Source: Acidisarcina polymorpha (GTDB lineage Bacteria; Acidobacteriota; Terriglobia; Terriglobales; Acidobacteriaceae). From it: DNA of 64,000 nt. The position numbers were made by a program, and so were the translations under genes. The stretch covers positions 558,001 through 622,000 of the forward strand of contig NZ_CP030840.1 of NCBI RefSeq assembly GCF_003330725.1. The letters run 5' to 3'. The notes below the pieces were generated by a model. The model saw only the letters and a list, made by a program, of their open reading frames with translations, made no database searches and was not told where the DNA came from. Positions within the stretch are counted from its first letter, which is position 1; every line of letters starts with the position of its first letter. Positions 17,426 to 26,316 of this stretch are shown in pieces.

Positions 17426-17789
17426 CATCCTTTTCGAAAAGCTAAGGCATATCGCCCGCGGAGGTGCTAATAGTCCCGTCGCAACTAATCGACTCCTCGA
17501 CTTCCTGAGTCCACGAGTCGTGGCGGTCGCGCTATACGCCATCCATCTAGCATTTCGATGCAAGAGAGATAGAGCTGATCCATACCTTCAATGTTCAGTT
17601 AGGTTCAGAAAGGGTATAGGTTGCATCTTGCTCTGCGCGCCTTGGACCGACTAAGAGCCTGATGCTCACCGGAAAGATCAGGGCCCTCGCCGCCGTCTGA
17701 GTGGTATAGCGAGATAAGGCCGCAGGCCGGCCCGCGGTTCTCCGCCGATCTGTCGGCGGCCACCGAACCGACGGCGTAAACTAGAAGTG

Positions 17790-18695
17790 ATGGAAATCGC
17801 CAACATAGAGTTGCGGCACCTGCGGTATTTCGTCGCCGTCGCGGAACAAGAAAGCGTTAGTCGAGCGGCGAAGCGGCTGCATGTCTCGCAGCCTCCGCTG
17901 AGCCGCCAAATACGTGATCTTGAGGCCGAGTTGGGCGTAGCTCTCTTCGTAAGAGATTCAAGACGTCTGATCCTGACTGGACCAGGAGAGGTGTTCTTAA
18001 GCGAAGCTCGAGCCGTCTTGCAGCGATTTGATGATGCCTTGGTCCTCACAAGAGAGTTCGCCAAGCGTGACGGAATTCGGATCCGAGTGGGTCACTCGTC
18101 CGCTGCCTCGGTCGAGGCCCTACCGAGGATCCTGCGAGCATTCCAAAACTTGCATCCTGAAGCAAAGATCGAGCTTCGTACGATGACGACGAGTCAGATG
18201 ATTAAGTTGACCAACCGCGGGGAACTCGACATCTGTCTGACCATAGGTGAAATTAATCCCGGTCTGAAGGACTTTGCTGTAGAGGAGATCGGTAGTTACG
18301 GAATGCTAGCCGGAGTTCCGCGCCAGCACCCATTAGCGCGGCTAGACAAAATTCCTTTGGGCGATTTAGCTCACGAACCGATCATTTCGGTCACGCTCTC
18401 CGACTTCCAGTGGTACAACGGCTATGTCTCTCGGCTGCTTACTCCGTACAACAACTCGTTCAAAGTGGCAGAGGAACACGACCGTGCCGAAGGCGTTATA
18501 GCATCCGTAGAAGCCGGACGGGGCGTCGCGCTCTTCTATGACGTTTTGGCCCGGACAATTGGGGAACGATTAGTCCTCCGGGAAGTGACGCCAACTCCGC
18601 CTCGCGCTCCCCTCGTGCTTTTCTTTCGGGATGATAGACGCACACCTCTCACTGCGAGTTTCGTCAAGGCGGCTCATGTCCTAAGAGCCATCTGA
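17790..18695 (+). CDS. LysR family transcriptional regulator
   Basis: LTTR of 301 residues. The winged helix-turn-helix is textbook: LRHLRYFVAVAEQESVSRAAKRLHVSQPPLSRQIRDLE at residues about 7-45. The effector domain of about 200 residues follows, with the conserved RxGxxSxxs stretch near residue 95. ATG 17790 directly follows an in-frame GTG; either could be used. It is divergent from the aldehyde dehydrogenase/GMC pair across a decayed gene, so control of those dehydrogenases is the natural guess. It is a clear paralogue of the LysR at 37054: both share KIELRTMTT, GRGVALxYDV and TPxPRRAPLVLF-type blocks. Confidence 0.93.
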   Translation: MEIANIELRHLRYFVAVAEQESVSRAAKRLHVSQPPLSRQIRDLEAELGVALFVRDSRRLILTGPGEVFLSEARAVLQRFDDALVLTREFAKRDGIRIRVGHSSAASVEALPRILRAFQNLHPEAKIELRTMTTSQMIKLTNRGELDICLTIGEINPGLKDFAVEEIGSYGMLAGVPRQHPLARLDKIPLGDLAHEPIISVTLSDFQWYNGYVSRLLTPYNNSFKVAEEHDRAEGVIASVEAGRGVALFYDVLARTIGERLVLREVTPTPPRAPLVLFFRDDRRTPLTASFVKAAHVLRAI

Positions 18696-19351
18696 ATCTA
18701 TGCGAGACCGGTTAGGCATCGATATTGCTAGCTAGGTTCTTACTTCTTGATCACGTTATCCGTCACTGGTGGCGGCTGCAGAAGCTCCGGCCGCTGCAGC
18801 GATCGTCTCGGCTTGTTGCTCTTAGAATGAGACGCCGCTCCAGTCAGAAAAGCTTCCAAGAATCGGATTCCTCGGTAACCGAAATCTCGGAAACGACTCA
18901 CATCTAGCTTACTGGCGCTAAATCAAAGCTGCGTTTAGCAGATCCTTGTCAATGCGGGACCTTTCACATGATCATCGTGATTCATGAGTTGCAGTGAGCT
19001 ATCAGTTTGACCTCGTTCAAAGGCTAGACATCCCGGCACTAGCCCCTTAGGAACTCTTGAGAGCGTCGAAAGCTGGAGATGATGCATGGGCCGCAGCAGA
19101 TTAGCAGCTCATCTGGAGTAACCTGCTATTCCCGAAAGGGGAAGTACTCAGCCCGAACCCTCTCTACAAACGAACGTTCGTGATGATCCTTCCGCCCTTC
19201 TTATCAATGAGCGTTTGCTAGGTCCGAATCGATTCTGAAGTGTTTACGGTTTCCTATAATCCGACTTCCAGCAAACAGCGCCAGCCGGGCGGAATGATCG
19301 GTGATCGATGAAACGTTTGTGAGGACTATTCCCGGCTGAGACAATACTTTT
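18696..19351. other. 656-base gap between LysR and nitronate monooxygenase genes
   Basis: No supported gene. The only clear signals are the palindrome at 19170-19181 and a TATAAT hexamer at 19255-19260, about 95 bases before the monooxygenase start, without a good -35 box. Confidence 0.4.
19170..19181. promoter_or_regulatory. Perfect palindrome ACGAACGTTCGT, operator-like
   Basis: A 12-base perfect palindrome of the form bound by many TetR/AcrR repressors, 170 bases before the nitronate monooxygenase gene. No TetR gene is adjacent now; the regulator may be distant or lost. Confidence 0.4.
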
Positions 19352-20425
19352 ATGATCGAACGTACCCTTGATCGTGCGTGCAAATTCGCAGCCTCGCTCG
19401 ATGCTGCAATACCAATCCTAATGGCACCGATGGCTGGTGCTTCGCCGGTATCTTTGGCAGCGGCAGTTTCCAACGCGGGTGGAATGGGGGCTTGCGGAGC
19501 GCTTTTGCTGTCTCCGGCATCGATAGCCTCCTGGGCTGAGGAGTTTCGAAGCGAGAGCGACGGGCCGTTTCAGATGAACCTCTGGGTGTCCGATCCGGCC
19601 CCGATCCGTGACGCAGCATCGGAACACCGTCAGCGCACCTTCCTCAGCACCTGGGGACCGGCTGTCCCTGCCGAATCAGCCGATGCCCAACTCGAGGATC
19701 CTCAGGCACAATTGCAGGCCCTTCTTCAGGCCAGGCCAAGGGTAATCTCTTCCATCATGGGCCTCTTCCCGCCCGCTTTTATATCAGAGATGAAGGCTCA
19801 CGGTATTCTCTGGTTTGCGACCGCGACGACGGTCTCCGAGGCTCGCGCAGCCGCGGCCGCTGGAGCGGACGCGATTGTGGCTCAGGGGGCGGAAGCGGGC
19901 GGCCATCGTGGAACGTTTCATGCAGCCGAAGCTGAGGCTGAAAGTGTCGGACTGTTCGCTCTCCTGCCCCAGATTTGCGACGCTGTGTCTCTCCCAGTGA
20001 TCGCTACCGGCGGCATAGCGGATGGCAGGGCCATTGCAGCAGCTCTTGTCTTGGGTGCAAGCGCGGTCCAGATCGGCACAGGCTTTCTGCGCTGTCCTGA
20101 AGCGAAGATCCATCAGGCGTACAGCGACCGACTGGCGAGAACGGAAGCGCATCACACCCGCCTGACAAGGGCATTTTCAGGCCGTACGGGCAGAGCTATT
20201 CGAAACCGCTATGTCGAAGCGGCTGCAGCCGACGATGCTCCGGTCCCCGCGCCTTATCCCGTCCAGCGTGCGCTCACGCGCGGAATGCGAGATGAGGCAT
20301 TCTTCACGAACGACCCCGAACGCATGCAGATGTGGGCCGGTCAGGCCGCGCGATACGCGAAGGCTGAACCCGCGACGACGTTCGTACGCACGTTGTGGAA
20401 CGATGCTATGGATCGCTTCCGCTAA
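19352..20425 (+). CDS. Nitronate monooxygenase (2-nitropropane dioxygenase family)
   Basis: FMN-dependent TIM-barrel enzyme of 357 residues that oxidises alkyl nitronates such as propionate 3-nitronate. The N-terminal PILMAPMAGA strand, the DAIVAQGAEAGGHRG segment (the conserved His-containing loop at about residue 190) and the phosphate-binding PVIATGGIADGR plus ALGA-like LVLGASAVQIGTGFL are all present. This pattern fits class I NMO. The C-terminus is complete. It stands alone with long gaps on both sides. Detoxification of nitronates produced by plants or fungi is the usual role; its regulation is not evident except for the upstream palindrome. Confidence 0.92.
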   Translation: MIERTLDRACKFAASLDAAIPILMAPMAGASPVSLAAAVSNAGGMGACGALLLSPASIASWAEEFRSESDGPFQMNLWVSDPAPIRDAASEHRQRTFLSTWGPAVPAESADAQLEDPQAQLQALLQARPRVISSIMGLFPPAFISEMKAHGILWFATATTVSEARAAAAAGADAIVAQGAEAGGHRGTFHAAEAEAESVGLFALLPQICDAVSLPVIATGGIADGRAIAAALVLGASAVQIGTGFLRCPEAKIHQAYSDRLARTEAHHTRLTRAFSGRTGRAIRNRYVEAAAADDAPVPAPYPVQRALTRGMRDEAFFTNDPERMQMWAGQAARYAKAEPATTFVRTLWNDAMDRFR

Positions 20426-21045
20426 GCTTCGTGAGATTGATATCTGCGTGTTCATGATCCTCCTTGTTAGACGCCACCACGATCTCGCTACAAAGCCTGA
20501 GCAATCCAGCGGCGGGCGATATCTTTACTCGGGTTCTTGCCACTTACCGCCCACTAAGCTACCTATCCAAATGTCGCGGTCGGAACGAATCCTTGGTCGT
20601 GTCGCTGCGAGTCGGGACGCAGCTAGTTGCGAGTGCTTCTGGCGGAATACAATCTCGATTGGTCTTACCGGGGTGCCATATGGCGTAATATGCCAGTATC
20701 ATGCGTATTTCGGCGCGTTTCTCTCGCGACACCCGGAGTTGGCCAGCCAGGTGCCCAGCAACAAGGTTCAGTTGTCCCGTTTACGCGTTTGGCACTTCTT
20801 CAATGGGCGCCTTTGGACCGAGATGATACTTATGGAACTGGTCAATGTGATCGGTGAGTAGGCGCTTCAGGCTCCGCCCACCATTCAATTGATGTTCGAG
20901 CCCCTGACTAGACCGCCCTTCTCCACAATCAAAGTAGTGAAATTCCAGAGACACCTGGCCCCTCGATTGTGACTTAATCGTCCAGACTCAAAGCTACCCA
21001 ATCTCCGGCGTAATGAAGATTACCATTCTCCATACAGCGATCTCA
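20426..21045. other. 620-base gap, possible truncated gene start on minus strand
   Basis: No gene is supported. On the minus strand an unusually good AAGGAGG ribosome site lies just before an ATG at 20455, but the frame that follows runs antisense into the nitronate monooxygenase and has no family features. It may be the surviving start of a displaced gene. Confidence 0.3.
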
Positions 21046-22233
21046 TTAGCAAACGACCCCTGGTCGTTTGAGTCTGGGCGAGAGGATAAGCATCAGTGGC
21101 ACAACCGCCAGCGCCGTGATAGCCGGCGCGACTTCCGCGCTGATCAAGCCAACCGCATCGCCCACACGACCGTAAAGCACTGGCGCTAAGGCACTCGATC
21201 CGAGAATGCCTGTGTAGAAAAGGGCAAAAGCTCGCTCAATCTTATGCGGTTCCACTAGCTCTGGAACCGTGCCGTAGAGTACGGATGACGTGCCATTGAG
21301 CATGACGCCGAGCAGGGGTAAAAGGATCAGGCTCGATCCGAGAGGCAAAACCAGCAGCGCCAAGATAGCTGCGGCTGTACCGACCTCGGTGGCGAGCACC
21401 GTTGCCAACAGTCCGAGACGCACGCCGAGCCAACCACAGACAGCCTTGCCAAAAGCTCCGCCGATGAAAACGAATGACAAGGCGAGCCCGACGGTCGTCA
21501 GGGGTGCACCCTTCGTTTTGAGAAGAAAAGGCAGGAACAATAAAAAGCCCATGCGGGCGGCGGTATCTAAGATACCTATGACAAAAAGCAGTTTGAAGCC
21601 ACCCCTTCCAGGAGTCTCTAGATTAGGTGCTGCGACGATCTCCAATTCGGTTGGAGGGGCCGGAACTGGCGGCATCAGCCAAAGGATAGATGCGGCAACA
21701 AGCAGGCCTAGGCCGGCGGCCACCCATAATGTCGAGCGCCAGTGCATCACGGTCAGCAACAGAGAGAGGAGTGGCGGAAGCGTCGCTTTTCCCAGATCAC
21801 CCGCGAAATTGTACGTGCCGAGTGGACCTCGCGCTTTAACGCCATAAGCGCGAGAAACTGCGGCCGAAGCAAGCGGATGCTGCGTGCTACCGCCAGCACC
21901 GGCCAGCGCGAGTGATGCACACAATCCCACGAGACCGCCCGAGAAACCGACCAGAGCATAGCCTGTAGCACAGAGAATTGTCCCGAGCGCTAAGACAGTC
22001 CGCGCGTTAAGGCGCTTAGCAAGATGGGCGGAGGGGATTTGGAAAGCCGCTAGGATGCCTACATAGAGTGCGCGCAGAACCGCAAGCGCGACATAATTTA
22101 GCGAGAACTCCGCCTGCCACACCGGTAGGAGGACGTAGATCATATCCGTGTAACCGTCGTGCAGTGCGTGGACAAGACTGGTGAGCGCAAGTGTGCGCCG
22201 CGGCCCCTGTGTCTCAGTGACGCTAGAAACCAT
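21046..22233 (-). CDS. MFS transporter, fosmidomycin-resistance-like
   Basis: Twelve-helix major facilitator of about 395 residues. The N-terminus LTSLVHALHDGYTDMIYVLLPVW, with a conserved His and Asp in helix 1, and the GxGGSTQHPLASAAVSRAYG block resemble the Fsr/FsmR fosmidomycin exporters. I place the start at ATG 22233 because AGAGGA lies seven bases upstream; a GTG at 22278 would add 15 polar residues without a ribosome site. No regulator or enzyme is coupled to it. A decayed piece of a closely related transporter is at 45500-45700. The true substrate is unknown; drug or metabolite export at the inner membrane is the family role. Confidence 0.88.
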   Translation of the reverse strand: MVSSVTETQGPRRTLALTSLVHALHDGYTDMIYVLLPVWQAEFSLNYVALAVLRALYVGILAAFQIPSAHLAKRLNARTVLALGTILCATGYALVGFSGGLVGLCASLALAGAGGSTQHPLASAAVSRAYGVKARGPLGTYNFAGDLGKATLPPLLSLLLTVMHWRSTLWVAAGLGLLVAASILWLMPPVPAPPTELEIVAAPNLETPGRGGFKLLFVIGILDTAARMGFLLFLPFLLKTKGAPLTTVGLALSFVFIGGAFGKAVCGWLGVRLGLLATVLATEVGTAAAILALLVLPLGSSLILLPLLGVMLNGTSSVLYGTVPELVEPHKIERAFALFYTGILGSSALAPVLYGRVGDAVGLISAEVAPAITALAVVPLMLILSPRLKRPGVVC

Positions 22234-22350
22234 GCCGCGTTCCTCTCGATCAGGATTGATCAAATCAGTAGTGGTCACCGCGTTGTGTGCGCGGCCAAGA
22301 AAATTATCAGATGGCTCTGCAGAGGCTATCTAGAACAATCTTGCGGTCGC

Positions 22351-22836
22351 TTAAGTAAGCTCGACCGCCGTGCATCTCTGTGTCATCCGGCAGCGCATAC
22401 CTGAAACCCCTGCACTCAGGGACTTCGGCGGACGCCTTTTGAAGTCTTCCTGATACTCAACTGGGTCATCCAGTAAACCTTCCTGAAGTGCCTTCAAGAA
22501 TGGCTTTGGTTGGACAAGCTCAGAGAGAGTGAAGTATCGGCGAGTGACCAACTTTCCGAAATCGGCCTTCTTGCTCGCATAAGACGAGCGTTGAATCGGT
22601 TTACACACAACGAGGAGGTAAGAACGAGTTGCTGTTTCGTCATTGCAGATGTCGGCAGGGTCTACCGCATGACGATACTTATTCTTTGCGACCATTTGAA
22701 GTGACTTCACCCATCGCTGAGTACAGCTCCCGTGCAACGGTGTAGAAGCGTCATTCTTTCTAGTGCCACAGTGTTGGGTAAGTGTCGGATCGGACGTCTC
22801 CGCGACCATCGATACCTTGTGGGTATACCCGTCCAC
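22351..22836 (-). CDS. Hypothetical protein, doubtful
   Basis: A 161-residue frame starting with GTG. The central part (residues about 65-135, for example LLVVCKPIQ, FGKLVTRRYFTLSELVQPK, PVEYQEDFKRRP) has plausible protein composition and codon choice, while both ends look random. No ribosome site or family match. It may be a small orphan gene or a remnant. Confidence 0.3.
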   Translation of the reverse strand: MDGYTHKVSMVAETSDPTLTQHCGTRKNDASTPLHGSCTQRWVKSLQMVAKNKYRHAVDPADICNDETATRSYLLVVCKPIQRSSYASKKADFGKLVTRRYFTLSELVQPKPFLKALQEGLLDDPVEYQEDFKRRPPKSLSAGVSGMRCRMTQRCTAVELT

Positions 22837-22999
22837 TAAAACAGTATGCGTTCGTATTCTTTACGGTGCATCAGAAGTATGCGTGACAGATAGTTCGGTC
22901 CGCCCCGCATAGATATGGGCTGCAACCGACTTCGGAAGTCCTACGGCTGACCGAATCTGTCCGGGAACTCTTCAATCAACAGAAAGGATAGACAACGAT

Positions 23000-23572
23000 A
23001 TGGCCGACCCAACGTTTGGAAGATATTCCGAAATTCCGCTCGACAGCATGACCCCGGAACAGCGTACAGGCTATGACTCGATCATCAAGGATCGCGGGAT
23101 ATGCCCAGGCCCATACAAAATTTGGGTAGAGAGTCCGGCCCTCATGAAATTGATGATTCCCATGGGGGTTTACTACAGGAGCGGATCGGGGCTTAGCGAA
23201 GCGGAACGAGAGATTGCTGTTCTTGTGCTCTTGGGAAAATGGGGCGCTGCGTTCCCACTTAGTGAGCACGAATGGATTGCTGAGGGCACCAGCGGGTACT
23301 CGAAGGCCGGGATTCCAGCCGAACAGGTCGAGCGCGTTATTTCTGGTTTACCGGTGTCTTTCGAAGACAACCGACAACAGGTCGTCTATGAGATAGCTTC
23401 AACTTTGGTGAATTCCCGTTACGTTCCAAAAGGGCTGTATGATCGCGCGCTCAAGGAACTCGGAACGAACGCCATATCAGACCTCGCCGTCATCATGGGC
23501 TACTTCACGATGGTCGCGTTTACGCTCATGTTCCACGACGTTCCTTCGTTTGCAGAGGGACTGAAACGTTGA
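23000..23572 (+). CDS. Carboxymuconolactone decarboxylase-like protein 1
   Basis: An AhpD/CMD-like all-helical protein of 190 residues. Helices with LSEAEREIAVLVLLGKW and a following HEWIAEGTSGYSKAGIPAEQVERVISG reproduce the CMD core, in which His and a Glu/Ser face the active site; the CxxC of peroxidase-type AhpD is absent, so a redox role is unlikely. ATG 23000 is preceded by AAAGGA about 13 bases upstream. It starts a rightward run of six genes to 27174. The second CMD-like gene begins 38 bases after its stop, so the two probably form a heteromeric or sequentially acting pair. The reaction is unknown; in soil bacteria such pairs often accompany aromatic-acid or lactone catabolism. Confidence 0.82.
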   Translation: MADPTFGRYSEIPLDSMTPEQRTGYDSIIKDRGICPGPYKIWVESPALMKLMIPMGVYYRSGSGLSEAEREIAVLVLLGKWGAAFPLSEHEWIAEGTSGYSKAGIPAEQVERVISGLPVSFEDNRQQVVYEIASTLVNSRYVPKGLYDRALKELGTNAISDLAVIMGYFTMVAFTLMFHDVPSFAEGLKR

Positions 23573-23610
23573 CCGCCGTGCGACCTAGCTCAGTAAATAA
23601 AGAGGAATCT

Positions 23611-24192
23611 ATGAGTGATACGCAAACACACGGAAACTCGACCATAAGGCATCCATTGCCTTTACCGAATGACTCCGCTATCCAACCTCTCCTAACCGGG
23701 GCGGCAGCCGGACTTCCACCGATTAATGTATTTCGCGCACTTGCGAACGCACCCTCGCTTGCTCCAGCCTACATGCAGTACTTCGGACATCTGTTCAAGC
23801 CTTTGGAGCTCAATGCCCGGATTGAACGACTAGTTGTGCTTCTGACAGGCAAGCTTTCCGGTTGCGAGTACATCTGGCGGCAGAATGTCGTTGTAGCGAA
23901 GAGTCTAGAAATTTCCGACGAGAAGATCACTGAACTCCACGAAGGCAATTTGCAGGCGGCATGTTTTAACGCAGATGAAGTGGCTGCGTTCAAATTCGCA
24001 ACCGAGACCATTGAATTAATTGAGGTCAAGGATTCGACGTACTCAGAAGCAGAAAAGCACTTTTCACCCAGGGCCCTTACCGAGATGCTCTACGTGATCG
24101 GCTCTTACATGTTCCTCGCTAGGCTCATTCGTACCGGTGGCATTCCTCTCGACGAGCAAGCGGCAAAAGTTCCGGACGGCTTCTTCCACTAG
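23611..24192 (+). CDS. Carboxymuconolactone decarboxylase-like protein 2
   Basis: A 193-residue CMD-like protein. The core helices are PLELNARIERLVVLLTGKLSG and YIWRQNVVVAKSLEISDEKI, matching the pattern RE..ILR...C.YEW..H with Trp and an asparagine-histidine change at the usual His. I chose ATG 23611 for the GAGGA ribosome site seven bases upstream; the frame from 23569 overlaps the upstream gene and lacks one. Loss of the usual EWxxH histidine (here WRQN) suggests a non-catalytic or altered partner of the preceding CMD-like protein. Confidence 0.82.
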   Translation: MSDTQTHGNSTIRHPLPLPNDSAIQPLLTGAAAGLPPINVFRALANAPSLAPAYMQYFGHLFKPLELNARIERLVVLLTGKLSGCEYIWRQNVVVAKSLEISDEKITELHEGNLQAACFNADEVAAFKFATETIELIEVKDSTYSEAEKHFSPRALTEMLYVIGSYMFLARLIRTGGIPLDEQAAKVPDGFFH

Positions 24193-24311
24193 TTGGAAGT
24201 TCTTCCAGGAGTGCACGCTGACTGATGGGCACCCGTACGGCATTCTACATAGACGAAAAGGCCAACGAATTATGCGGGCTTTCTGCAACAAAGAAACGGA
24301 GGAAGGTGATA

Positions 24312-25100
24312 GTGGCCGAGACAAGACACACTTACCGCATTTCCGGCAAGGACGTCGCCCTAGAAGTTTATGCAGATGGCGCTGGTCCTGCGCTCGTCGT
24401 CCTCCCATCCTATGGACGCGGCGCAGCGGAGGACTTCGATTTCTTTGCCAACACGTTGAGTGCGGCCGGGTTCAAAGTTCTGCGCCCACAACCGCGCGGC
24501 ATCGCTGGATCGAAAGGAAAGATGGAGGGCCTTTCACTGCATGACCAAGCAGATGATGTTGCTCTCGTCATCCGCGAACTCAGCGATGGAAAGGCAGTAG
24601 TGCTTGGCCACGCCTTCGGTCACGGGGTGGCAAAGACGGTTGCTGCAGACTACCCCTCACTTGTGACGGGAGTCATCGTTGCCGCAGCACAGTGCAGTTC
24701 AGTATCGCCAGAGATTGAGCGGACACCGCATCAAGCTTGCGATCTCAAGGCGCCTGTGGAAGAGCGATTGGCCGCGCTCAGGAAAGGTTTTTTCGCCCCC
24801 AACCATGATGCCACTATCTGGCTGAATGGCTGGTACCCGGAAACCATGCAGATGCAGGTGAGCAGTGTCGGTCGGACGGCCGCGGATGAGTTTTCTCGCG
24901 CCGGAAACGCCCCACTGCTCGAAATTATTCCTGATTCAGACCCGTTCAAACCTCGTCCGTATTGGGGAGAGCTACGCCAGCAGCTGGGCGATCGAGTTAC
25001 GACCGAGATCATTGCCGACGCCAGCCACGCGCTTTTTCCTGAGCAACCTCAACGTGTAGCCGCCATGACCATTGAGTGGTACCGGCGTTTGATTTCCTAA
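24312..25100 (+). CDS. Alpha/beta-fold hydrolase lacking the nucleophile serine
   Basis: About 262 residues with the alpha/beta-hydrolase core: an oxyanion strand LVVLPSYGRG, a nucleophile elbow after beta-5, and a C-terminal His in ASHALF. The elbow reads GHAFGHG: the expected serine of GxSxG is alanine (codon GCC, about 24619-24621), so ordinary Ser hydrolase chemistry is impossible. I set the start at GTG 24312 because GGAGGA ends eight bases upstream; the ORF from ATG 24225 runs antiparallel to no gene but has no ribosome site. The gene follows the CMD pair on the same strand. It may be a lyase-like or binding member of a GHAFG subfamily, or a degraded enzyme. Confidence 0.82.
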   Translation: MAETRHTYRISGKDVALEVYADGAGPALVVLPSYGRGAAEDFDFFANTLSAAGFKVLRPQPRGIAGSKGKMEGLSLHDQADDVALVIRELSDGKAVVLGHAFGHGVAKTVAADYPSLVTGVIVAAAQCSSVSPEIERTPHQACDLKAPVEERLAALRKGFFAPNHDATIWLNGWYPETMQMQVSSVGRTAADEFSRAGNAPLLEIIPDSDPFKPRPYWGELRQQLGDRVTTEIIADASHALFPEQPQRVAAMTIEWYRRLIS

Positions 25101-25211
25101 CGCAGCATTGTGGTGAATCCTATTCAAACGCGATGAACCGCGGCCCGCAGCTATTGATCAACTTCGAGTCACAGTAAACAGCCCTACATGGCGCAAAAAG
25201 GAGACCAACAA

Positions 25212-26204
25212 ATGTCCCACAATAAAGCTCCGCAAGCGACACTTACCACTGTTGCGGAATTCCCCAAACAATACTTTCTCGAGAATTTAGTTGTCCGGGC
25301 GGATAACTCTGTATTAGTCCAAGTAGCCAACAAGAAGGAGCTATGGTACGTTCCCCCCGCTGACGGATATGAAACAGTCAAACCAGTCCGTATTCATACC
25401 TATCAGGAGAATGCGTGTGGGATCGTTGAGATGGAGCCAGACGTTTTTGTAGTGCTAAGCGGAAACGTGTACACCACTCATGAGTCGTTCTTGCATCGGT
25501 TGGATCTTCGTAATTGGAAGGCGGGAACAGCCATCAGTCCGGAGACCATTTGCCAGTTCCCGGAGCGCGCTCGTGGCGTCAATGGAGCCTGTCTCCTTGC
25601 TCCGGGCGTGTTACTCGTCGCGGATTGCTTCGCAGGTCTGATATGGCGTGTCGACTTTCCTGCTGACGGAAAGACCCCCTCGTTTCGGGTTTGGTTGGAA
25701 GATCCGAGCATGGGCTACTTTCCAGGAAAGATGAAACCAGAGCAGCCGGGTGTCAACGGTGTTCGTTATGCAGCGAAGACAAATTTTCTCTACTACACTG
25801 CAACTGCCAAAAAGCTCTTTATGCGGGTCAAAGTCGATCCAAGCACGCTGGAGGCTGTCGGATCACCGGAGGTTGTTGTGGCCGGCAGAATGGGGGACGA
25901 CTTCCTGATCGACGAAGATGCGGAGGTAATTTACCTGACAACGCACCGCCAAAACACGATCGATATCGTCTCGATGGATCCAGGCTTTAACAGTGGCTTC
26001 ACCCAGAGTATTGCAGGCGACCCTTACAATGAAGAACTTATCGGACCATCCGCAGGAGCGTGGAGGAGAGGGCCGAGTGACCTGGGAAGAGTATCTTACT
26101 TCACGACCGACGGTGGGACTGCTTCTCCCCCTCCAGATGGTCCTAGGCCAGCAAAGCTGCTACGTGTAGAGTTGAAACCTTTGACTAATGGGTTTCCCCA
26201 TTGA
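25212..26204 (+). CDS. SMP-30/gluconolactonase-like beta-propeller protein
   Basis: A six-bladed propeller-type protein of about 330 residues, recognised by repeated strands such as FLENLVVRADNSVLVQVANK, GACLLAPGVLLVADCFAGLIWRVDF and NGVRYAAKTNFLYYTATAKK. It matches the SMP-30/strictosidine-synthase superfamily shape, with lactonase or related activity possible. ATG 25212 follows AAGGAG at eight bases; eight extra residues from ATG 25188 are unlikely. No signal peptide. The chain is similar to propellers found in fungal and bacterial secondary-metabolite and lactone pathways. With the two CMD-like proteins upstream, a role on a lactone or related ring compound is an attractive but unproven idea. 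Confidence 0.75.
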   Translation: MSHNKAPQATLTTVAEFPKQYFLENLVVRADNSVLVQVANKKELWYVPPADGYETVKPVRIHTYQENACGIVEMEPDVFVVLSGNVYTTHESFLHRLDLRNWKAGTAISPETICQFPERARGVNGACLLAPGVLLVADCFAGLIWRVDFPADGKTPSFRVWLEDPSMGYFPGKMKPEQPGVNGVRYAAKTNFLYYTATAKKLFMRVKVDPSTLEAVGSPEVVVAGRMGDDFLIDEDAEVIYLTTHRQNTIDIVSMDPGFNSGFTQSIAGDPYNEELIGPSAGAWRRGPSDLGRVSYFTTDGGTASPPPDGPRPAKLLRVELKPLTNGFPH

Positions 26205-26316
26205 TGGCCGATGGTCATACAAAGCAACAGCGACTCGATCTACCAGTGCTCTGATCAAAGGACGAAACCCACCAACGCTGTGAACTGATAGTTGTGAGGA
26301 GATGGAGGAACTACGT

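Noticed and set aside
20211-20861. 216-residue plus-strand frame overlapping the nitronate monooxygenase
   Set aside because: First third is a shadow of that gene and the rest shows no similarity or start signal.
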